Shown here: piece by piece, positions 26,619 through 35,129 of the stretch
Position numbering within the stretch: the stretch's first letter is position 1
Layout: every line of letters starts with the position of its first letter
Origin: Burkholderiales bacterium
GTDB taxonomy: Bacteria; Pseudomonadota; Gammaproteobacteria; Burkholderiales; Burkholderiaceae_C
Direction: 5' to 3'
Length of the DNA: 35,129 nt
Assembly: GCA_018969975.1 (NCBI GenBank)
Contig: JAGWXI010000023.1
Coordinates: 1-35,129, forward strand
Translations under genes and position numbers: made by a program
The notes under the pieces: model-generated
What the model saw: the letters and a program-made list of their open reading frames with translations, nothing else
Database searches by the model: none
What the model was told of the DNA's origin: nothing

Positions 26619-27375
26619 GCTGTTGTCTTAATGCCCATTTCCAAAGAGCGGTTGAGTCAAAGGGTAGAACCAATAAAAGATGCTCCAAAATCGCGAGTGC
26701 TAATAAAGTGCTTACTAAAAACGCGCCTACAGACTGGGACACACTGCGCAATGGGTGAAGGGCGTAGTCAATTAAAAGCCAATAGAACAAAAATGCACCT
26801 AAAACAGAAATTGGAAAAAAAGCATTAAACCGTCTACGCTTAAAAAAACTCTCCAAATACGATAGATGTGCAGGAAGTAATTTCTCGCTTAAGTTGGGAA
26901 CTCCAAAAAAAAGATTGAGCTTTGCACTAGTTCTCATCACCCATAGAACAAGAAAAGTCCAAGTGCCGATTTGGTTAGGTGCTTCCCAAGTGATAGCAAT
27001 GATTGCGCATCCAACTACCACGATGGCGAATTCGTGCCAAATAATCGCACGCAAAGATTCAACAAAACGGCTCCAGCCTATTACTTCACGCGATAGCGCT
27101 AATTTACGAGGACCTGTAATCCAGCCAGTGAGAAAGGTCAACTCAATCCAACTCCAGGCCAACAAAGCACACGTAAAGGAACAATAAGCGCTGATGATTT
27201 CAGTTTGATACGCAGTATGCGCCAGACCCATTAGTGCAGCAATTGCGAGCAGTGAGGAAGTAAATAAACTCCAAGCAATGGTTAATCGCGACATTCGTAT
27301 TAAAGCGATCAATATGCCGGTACTGAACCACCAAATGACGATCGTGAAAACCACAGCGGTTGTGAGAGCAGTCAT
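26593..27375 (-). CDS. puhE: Photosynthetic complex assembly protein PuhE (DUF3623)
   Basis: 260 residues with about seven membrane helices. The family signature TSAKLNLFFGVPNLSEKLLPAHLSYL (split here, about 160-185) is clear. PuhE influences RC-LH1 assembly and bacteriochlorophyll levels in Rhodobacter. It lies 34 nt after acsF with no strong Shine-Dalgarno, and its 3' end overlaps crtI, so the carotenoid genes have been joined directly to the puh operon. Confidence 0.9.
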   Translation of the reverse strand: MTALTTAVVFTIVIWWFSTGILIALIRMSRLTIAWSLFTSSLLAIAALMGLAHTAYQTEIISAYCSFTCALLAWSWIELTFLTGWITGPRKLALSREVIGWSRFVESLRAIIWHEFAIVVVGCAIIAITWEAPNQIGTWTFLVLWVMRTSAKLNLFFGVPNLSEKLLPAHLSYLESFFKRRRFNAFFPISVLGAFLFYWLLIDYALHPLRSVSQSVGAFLVSTLLALAILEHLLLVLPFDSTALWKWALRQQHDKSLQIY

Positions 27376-27409
27376 TTTGGTTGTTTCTATAAAAGTTTTT
27401 TACTGCAAA

Positions 27410-28486
27410 TCACCAGGCTGGAGCCATACGAACTTCGGTGGGAAGTGCGTGGTGTTTGATGGGTAAGAAGTACAGTTGTACAAAAGTCTTTGCACCTACT
27501 AGTGCCCAGCCCGCTTGTTGAAATTTCCCGATAAGTCCCCCTCGCGCTTTCGCCATATCCAACTGCTTTTGAATATGCAAGAGCTTGTCTAGTCCTTGGC
27601 GAAAGAGGGGGCTATCAATATCTAAGCTGACGGGAAATACTTGGCGTGTAATGTCGTTAGTAATTTGAAAAACCGTGTAGTCGTAGGTGGTTGAATCAAG
27701 CCCCATTTCTTCATGAAGCATTGGTCTGCAGTGGTCTCTTACATACATAGTTGCATAGACAGCTAAAAGAAAAAAACGAATCCAATAAATATTGACGCCG
27801 CGCAATAAATGTGGATTCGCGCGCATGATGAGAGCAAAGGATTCACCATGTCTGAATTCGTCATTACACCAACGCTCAAACCATTTGAAGATGGGGTGAA
27901 AACGTTTCTCAGGGTGTTTCTCAAGCTGTCTAAAAATCGTGATGTAGCGTGCATAACCTATCTTTTCTGAGAGGTAAGTTGCATAAAAAATATACTTTGG
28001 CTTGAAATAGGTGTAGGGCTTATTACGTTTGAGATCACCGAGGTCAATTCCAAGACCAAAGTCTTTGAGTGATTGATTGATGAAGCTGGCGTGCCTTGAT
28101 TCATCACGAGCCATATACCGCATCAGATTTTTAATATCTGGATTTTGAGATTTTTTATAAATCTCGTTGTACAGAATGCAACCAGAGAATTCAGACGTCA
28201 GTGAGGAAATTAGAAAATCTAAAAATTCCTGTCGCATCTCTGGACTTACTTGTGAAAATCGTTCTGCTACTTCTTTAGAGAATTCGGGTGTGCGCTGAAA
28301 GTGGTCATGGTTGTTGTCCCCCTCATACTCATCCATCATCTTGTCCCATTCAGACCTTAGGGAGGAAACATCAACCCGATCCATTTCAGCAAAATTGGTG
28401 GTGTAAAACCGTGGACTGAGCATGGTGTTCATCAAGGCTATTTCAGACGCTTTTTCTGCTGAATCGATTGTTAAAGTCTCTTGCAT
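27410..28486 (-). CDS. acsF: Mg-protoporphyrin IX monomethyl ester oxidative cyclase (aerobic)
   Basis: A 358-residue diiron enzyme that forms the isocyclic ring of chlorophyllide using O2. The ferritin-like diiron ligands are visible in [12 protein letters not shown] (about 99-110), RDESRH (E129, H132) and NDEFRHGES (E210, H213). GGAGA lies 8-9 nt upstream of ATG 28486. The anaerobic alternative BchE is not in this window. The puhC stop is 41 nt upstream. Confidence 0.96.
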   Translation of the reverse strand: MQETLTIDSAEKASEIALMNTMLSPRFYTTNFAEMDRVDVSSLRSEWDKMMDEYEGDNNHDHFQRTPEFSKEVAERFSQVSPEMRQEFLDFLISSLTSEFSGCILYNEIYKKSQNPDIKNLMRYMARDESRHASFINQSLKDFGLGIDLGDLKRNKPYTYFKPKYIFYATYLSEKIGYARYITIFRQLEKHPEKRFHPIFKWFERWCNDEFRHGESFALIMRANPHLLRGVNIYWIRFFLLAVYATMYVRDHCRPMLHEEMGLDSTTYDYTVFQITNDITRQVFPVSLDIDSPLFRQGLDKLLHIQKQLDMAKARGGLIGKFQQAGWALVGAKTFVQLYFLPIKHHALPTEVRMAPAW

Positions 28487-28527
28487 ATCAATTTCTCCGC
28501 TTTGGAATTCAATTTGTAGGGGATGCG

Positions 28528-29001
28528 CTATTGCGGTTTCATCGTCAAGAAACGAGAAAATTCCGCTGCATTTGTAGGCCCAAAGGACTCTAGTCCTATG
28601 CGTTGCCCTGTAGCTGAATCCAACAAAGTCGTACGACCATCTACATGGGCTATTACTTCGAAAGGTAGTTCAGAGCCTATGCCTCTTGCATATCTTTCAC
28701 GAGCTAATGCGCGGAGTGCACCGCGAACAAATCCTTGCTCTCCACGCAGTTCAGTTAACGTATCTCCGTTAGCGCCATCGATAACGCGAATACCACCATC
28801 TGCTAAATCTTGAAAGACCAGCGGCCGCTTTGCTACTACAGCAGCCGCAAGTTGGTCAGGCCCATTACCAGTAATTCTCACCAAACCCACACCTAGCAAT
28901 GAAATAGCTAGTAATGCTCCTGCGCAAAGCAGCACCCATCGTGGAAAGCTGTCTTTTCCATTTCCAAGAGGTTTTGCGTGTACAAGAGTGGTTTGGTTCA
29001 T
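28528..29001 (-). CDS. puhC: Photosynthetic complex assembly protein PuhC
   Basis: 157 residues: one N-terminal membrane helix (about 20-43, [21 protein letters not shown]) and a periplasmic domain with [18 protein letters not shown], typical of PuhC, which aids RC-LH1 assembly. The start overlaps the puhB stop as ATGA. The domain includes the family pattern around [17 protein letters not shown]. Confidence 0.9.
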   Translation of the reverse strand: MNQTTLVHAKPLGNGKDSFPRWVLLCAGALLAISLLGVGLVRITGNGPDQLAAAVVAKRPLVFQDLADGGIRVIDGANGDTLTELRGEQGFVRGALRALARERYARGIGSELPFEVIAHVDGRTTLLDSATGQRIGLESFGPTNAAEFSRFLTMKPQ

Positions 29002-29669
29002 ATTGGCTTGATCTGTAAGCTCGACATATCCACTTCAAATGATGAAGCAGCCTGTATCGGTTGGGTTTCGACGCCATTTGCCTGCGCCCATACCTGCTGT
29101 AATTGATTTGCCAGTTCTTCCACATTTGCGATAGCCCGCAAGGTTGGCTCAGGCTTGCTTATACGCCATGGCCGCACGCTTGGCCACAAGTTCAGCCATG
29201 CAATCCGGTCAGATCCTTTCAAGGCCAAGCTGATATTGCCAAACCCCTCCTCCAGCAGAAGAATATTGGCTGCTGCTATTTGTTTCAACGGTAAATTGAA
29301 TGTGACTGTTAAAACAATACCAAGACGCATCACCAGACGTTTGTTGGTCAAGGTGTAGACCGTGGTTTGTGTAGTTAACCAGCATAGCCCCCACACAGTG
29401 GACATGCATATGAACGAGATGAGTACCACCCATTTGGTGGAATCTAAGATCGCCAGTAGGCCTTGATTTGCAGCCAAAGGAGCCCATGCTGCACCAAGCA
29501 GTAAACAGGCAAAGTACAGCATTAATTTTTTGAAATGAAATGCAGAACTGGCTAGCAAACCAAGGTTTGGTGATCCCTGCCAAATAATGTGCTCTCCGAA
29601 TGGAAGCCGCTCAGGCAAGCCATAAGTAGGCTCAAATTCGTGTTCGTGCATAGGATGTGATTGCGACAT
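28998..29669 (-). CDS. puhB: Photosynthetic complex assembly protein PuhB
   Basis: 223 residues with a bacterial PH-like domain and membrane helices. The N-terminal EFEPTYGLPERLPFGEHIIWQG (split here, about 11-32) is the family signature, followed by hydrophobic segments at about 48-68 and 80-103 and the LTNKRLVMR motif (about 127-135). PuhB helps assemble the reaction centre in Rhodobacter capsulatus. It follows puhA after 36 nt and is coupled to puhC by ATGA. Confidence 0.92.
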   Translation of the reverse strand: MSQSHPMHEHEFEPTYGLPERLPFGEHIIWQGSPNLGLLASSAFHFKKLMLYFACLLLGAAWAPLAANQGLLAILDSTKWVVLISFICMSTVWGLCWLTTQTTVYTLTNKRLVMRLGIVLTVTFNLPLKQIAAANILLLEEGFGNISLALKGSDRIAWLNLWPSVRPWRISKPEPTLRAIANVEELANQLQQVWAQANGVETQPIQAASSFEVDMSSLQIKPI

Positions 29670-29705
29670 TTTTTAGAGCTGTTGTCTTACCAAATGATTC
29701 GGGCT

Positions 29706-30467
29706 TCAGATCAATGGCTCACTACGCTTTGCGTCAGCGTAAAGAGTTCCACCGCCAAAGTAAGCGCTGATTTTTTCTTCTTCAAGCTTGGTGATTTGGT
29801 TTGGATTTTGCAAACTGGGAACGCCAGAGAAGTGTGCGGCATATAGGGCGTGCACCTCTACTTGGTTTCTCCTTACTAATGCAAAAGTCATCGGAAGCAA
29901 AACAGTTTGTCCATGGTCAAGCGCAACTTCAAGGTAGCGAAATGTCATCTCCGCAGCGTCAATCCAAATATCTTTAACGCTACCGGCTTGGTGACCGTCA
30001 CCTGCCATGACTGGCAGTCCACGGGGATCAACATCTTGGGGAGCAACGCTATATTGGTTAGCAACACGCAAGGGTTGGATCAGAGGCGTACCGTCCGAAT
30101 TCAACTCAGGGACATCCTCACGTAGAACATATGCACCAGCACCCACACCAGATTTCATCGGATCACCTTCTGGAACGATAGGAAATCCAGTTGCTAAGCC
30201 ACTGATATTTCCGTGGATAGGGGGCTCTTTGCGGGTTAAATCTGGAACGGTAATTTTTCGACCGCCCTCGAGCAAGTAGGTCTTGGGTTCAGGGATCGGA
30301 AAACCAGTGACAACAACGCGCCCATTGCTACTGGTGTCCATGGGATATCCCTCGCGATGATTTTCTCGTACGAGGTAATAGATAACACCCGCAAAAAATA
30401 TCCAAAACGCATACAGCAGTAATTGGGCTATATCAACATATCCAGTTATGTTTCCAACAGTTTCCAT
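29706..30467 (-). CDS. puhA: Photosynthetic reaction centre H subunit
   Basis: 253 residues. One N-terminal membrane helix (about 12-31) begins after METVGNITGYVD, and a cytoplasmic PRC-barrel-like domain caps L and M and steers protons to QB. Segments RENHREGYPMD, the GYPMDTSS turn and VKDIWIDAAEMTFRYLEV are typical. Two adjacent ATGs (30470 and 30467) follow AGGAGAGG; the second gives the usual METV start and the better spacing. A longer in-frame extension reads back into lhaA and is not used. Confidence 0.96.
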   Translation of the reverse strand: METVGNITGYVDIAQLLLYAFWIFFAGVIYYLVRENHREGYPMDTSSNGRVVVTGFPIPEPKTYLLEGGRKITVPDLTRKEPPIHGNISGLATGFPIVPEGDPMKSGVGAGAYVLREDVPELNSDGTPLIQPLRVANQYSVAPQDVDPRGLPVMAGDGHQAGSVKDIWIDAAEMTFRYLEVALDHGQTVLLPMTFALVRRNQVEVHALYAAHFSGVPSLQNPNQITKLEEEKISAYFGGGTLYADAKRSEPLI

Positions 30468-30490
30468 CATTACCTCTCCTTTAAAAATAC

Positions 30491-31927
30491 TTAGTTGTGA
30501 CACTTGGTTGAAATCAGTGGTTGCGCAGCAACCGGCCATAAATGGGGGTGACGTTTTACTAAGGGACCAATGGCTATAAGGGTTACAAATAAAAGAGCCA
30601 TTTCAATGTGGTAAACAAAGCTATAGCCAACAGAAGGGTCCGTCATTGCCGACCCCAGTAGCCCTTGAGACGCAATGCTGGTGGTCAGGTCGCGAAGTGC
30701 ACCCCCTATGAACATAGAAGCACCTGCAGCTGCAGATTGCACTGCACCCCAAGCGCCTATAGCTAAGCCAACAAAATTGGCTTCCATTCGCATGGCTGTG
30801 AACAAGGTGCCAACGGCAAATAATCCTCCGCCAAATCCAATACCTAATGCCCCCAACCTAAAGAGCCAACCAGCATCGAGCGGTGCAGAAAAAATGACTG
30901 CTGAAAATGCTGGCAATCCTGTGAGTGCGCCATAGGCGGCAAGACGCATGGGATCAATCCCCTTGGCCAGCCATCTACCTGAAGCGTAAAAACCCACCAA
31001 ACCACCGCCTGCAAGCATGGCAGTTAATGCACTGGTTGCACTCACGCTTAAGTGAAGAATTTCACCTCCATAGGGCTCCAAAATAATGTCTTGCATATTG
31101 AATGCAAAGGTTCCTATTGCGGTAGTCCATAGAAAACGACGTGTTTGGGGTAGGCCGATAAATTTTTGCCAAACTTCCTGAAAGCTGGGTTGTTTAGCAG
31201 TTTTGAGAGCAGCAAAGCGTTGAGGATTTCTGGGTTCTTGTTTCCACAAGGCAACTAAGTTGAGAATCAACACTGCCATCGCAGTACCTTGGACTACTTG
31301 TACCAGTCGCTCTGGTGAAAAATCAGAAAGTAGCAAGCTAAAAACAAGACTACCGCTAACTGCACCTACCAACAGCATGGTGTAGAGCAAGGCAACAACT
31401 TGTGGCCGAGTCGCATCATTCGCTTGATCGGTTGCGAGCGCTAAACCAGCGGTTTGTGAAGTTTGTAGGCCAGCGCCTACCATTAAAAAGGCCATCCCAG
31501 CTGCTGCTTGGCCAAACCAATCAGGCACTGGAACTTGTCCTTGCCCGGATAAAACCAACAAAGCAAAAGGCATAACAGCAAGGCCTAAAAACTGTATGAG
31601 TGTTCCTCCCCACATATAGGGCACACGACGCCAACCAAAAGCAGAAACATGCACATCGGATTGATAACCCGTAACGGCGCGAAAGGGCGCAACCAGCAAG
31701 GGCAAAGCCAGCATGAGAGAGACAAGCCATGCATGAACGCTCAATTCAACAATCATGACGCGATTGAGGGTTCCAATAATCAAGGCAGTGGTGATGCCCA
31801 TCGTTAACTTGAAAAGGGAAAGCCTCAGTAAACGCGGCAGTGGCAAATTGTCACTTGCCACATCGGCAAAGGGCAGCCAGGTAAGGGGTAACCTTTTTGC
31901 GTATTCGGTAAATGTTGTAGCTCTCAT
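30491..31927 (-). CDS. lhaA: Light-harvesting complex assembly protein LhaA (PucC/BCD family)
   Basis: 478 residues, about 12 membrane helices, of the major-facilitator-like PucC/LhaA family. LhaA is needed for LH1 assembly and may deliver bacteriochlorophyll. Signatures include the early LPLPRLLRLSLFKLTMGITT segment, RVMIVEL, FRAVTGYQSDVHVSAFGWRR and ALATDQANDATRPQVVALLY. ATG 31927 was chosen because it overlaps the bchM stop as ATGA; up to six more codons are open upstream. puhA starts 23 nt after the stop. Confidence 0.93.
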   Translation of the reverse strand: MRATTFTEYAKRLPLTWLPFADVASDNLPLPRLLRLSLFKLTMGITTALIIGTLNRVMIVELSVHAWLVSLMLALPLLVAPFRAVTGYQSDVHVSAFGWRRVPYMWGGTLIQFLGLAVMPFALLVLSGQGQVPVPDWFGQAAAGMAFLMVGAGLQTSQTAGLALATDQANDATRPQVVALLYTMLLVGAVSGSLVFSLLLSDFSPERLVQVVQGTAMAVLILNLVALWKQEPRNPQRFAALKTAKQPSFQEVWQKFIGLPQTRRFLWTTAIGTFAFNMQDIILEPYGGEILHLSVSATSALTAMLAGGGLVGFYASGRWLAKGIDPMRLAAYGALTGLPAFSAVIFSAPLDAGWLFRLGALGIGFGGGLFAVGTLFTAMRMEANFVGLAIGAWGAVQSAAAGASMFIGGALRDLTTSIASQGLLGSAMTDPSVGYSFVYHIEMALLFVTLIAIGPLVKRHPHLWPVAAQPLISTKCHN

Positions 31928-32630
31928 GCGCGCACCCATTCCCACACTTGAGATTTATAAAAACCACTGTTGATACGGACCGTTTGACCAGCCTTCCAGT
32001 CGCTTGCGTGGGGTAATGCCATCAATTGGTGCAAGAGTTCAGATTGCAATACTGGTTCGAGCGAAGGGGATCGTTCGCTTTTAGGAAATAGTCTTCCCAG
32101 GCGGTGCATAACTGCTAATAAAGGTGTCCGAGGAGCAAAAGTAAATATGACGGACTTACGGGTTCTTTGGGCTAAATTGGAAAATGCTTTCACAATATCT
32201 GGCGTGTCGTAATGAATCAAAGAGTCCATAGCGATCACATAGTCAAATTGCCCCACGCTTGTGTCGAGCATGTCGCCTGCTAAAAATTCAATGTGTCCAT
32301 AACCGTTTTGGTAATCATTGATACTGCGCTCACGGGCAAGTTGAATTAAGGTGGGCGACAAATCAATGGCTACTACATCGGCGCCTCGACGCATGGCCTC
32401 TGTAGCAAGTGCGCCCGTTCCACAACCTGCATCAAGCAACCGTATGCCCCGCATATCCTGAGGCAACCACGACAAAATAGTTGCACGCATCTGGTCGCGG
32501 CCTTCACGAACGGTTCTGCGAATACGCCCGACGGGCGCATTGGAAGTCAATACCTCCCATGCTTTGGCCGCAGTGCGGTCAAAGTAATGTTCGATTTGTT
32601 CGCGACGTTCGAGATAGCTGGTGTGTTCCA

Positions 32631-32631
<1 letters not shown>
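31924..32631 (-). CDS. bchM: Mg-protoporphyrin IX O-methyltransferase
   Basis: 235 residues. This SAM-dependent enzyme methylates the ring C propionate of Mg-protoporphyrin IX, giving the substrate of AcsF. The SAM motif I is LLDAGCGTGALATEA (about 64-78), followed by VAIDLS and the HFDRTAAKAW-like N-terminal helix. ATG 32631 overlaps the bchL stop as TGATG; a TTG one codon upstream is ignored. It lies between bchL and lhaA in the usual betaproteobacterial order. Confidence 0.95.

Positions 32632-35129
<2,498 letters not shown>

Noticed and set aside
30468-30539. Longer PuhA starting MAGCC inside lhaA
   Set aside because: METVGNITGYVD with AGGAGAGG upstream is the family N-terminus; the extra residues are an out-of-frame reading of lhaA.

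Overview
This window is the core of a photosynthesis gene cluster (PGC) from a purple, bacteriochlorophyll a-producing proteobacterium. Gene content and order (crtEF-bchCXYZ-puf in one arm, bchHLM-lhaA-puhABC-acsF-puhE-crtIB in the other, and heme-pathway genes beside BciA) point to a betaproteobacterium of the Burkholderiales, most like Comamonadaceae such as Limnohabitans or Rhodoferax. That placement is inferred from layout and protein character, not from a search. Three O2-using enzymes (HemF, AcsF, CrtA) suggest aerobic or oxygen-tolerant phototrophy. No RNA genes, mobile elements or CRISPR arrays were seen, and no intergenic gap exceeds about 150 bp.

Layout. (1) 1-4576: the 3' end of bciA, then a leftward hemF-hemB-hemC-hemE block. 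(2) 4645-8244: hemA (rightward), then leftward genes for an AerR/PpaA-type B12-binding regulator and a DUF3422 membrane protein. (3) 8393-19213: a rightward superoperon crtE-crtF-bchC-bchX-bchY-bchZ-pufB-orf71-pufA-pufL-pufM-pufC, closed by a strong hairpin. (4) 19280-22402: rightward crtA-crtD-crtC. (5) 35129-22412: one tightly packed leftward string bchH-bchL-bchM-lhaA-puhA-puhB-puhC-acsF-puhE-crtI-crtB-orf65-DUF2269-SDR, with many ATGA/TGATG overlaps.

How the genes fit together. HemA feeds the C5 route to 5-aminolevulinate, and HemB/C/E/F carry it towards protoporphyrin (hemL, hemD and hemY-type genes are outside the window). BchH (with D and I elsewhere), BchM, AcsF and BciA make chlorophyllide. 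BchL, and BchX/Y/Z with BchC, give the bacteriochlorin. CrtE, B, I, C, D, F and A form a complete set for spheroidene/spheroidenone-type carotenoids. PufL/M, PuhA and tetraheme PufC make the reaction centre, PufB/A make LH1, and LhaA, PuhB, PuhC and PuhE assemble it.

The two best leads are these. First, an unrecognised 71-residue single-span membrane protein is inserted between pufB and pufA with its own good ribosome binding site; it is a candidate new RC-LH1 subunit. Second, three key promoters (hemF/hemA, DUF3422/crtE, bchC) share one operator layout, TGT-N12-ACA, 8 bp, TGT-N12-AC(A/G/T). They also share the sub-motif TGTCAATTTA, which suggests a PpsR/CrtJ regulon joining tetrapyrrole supply, carotenoid and bacteriochlorophyll synthesis.
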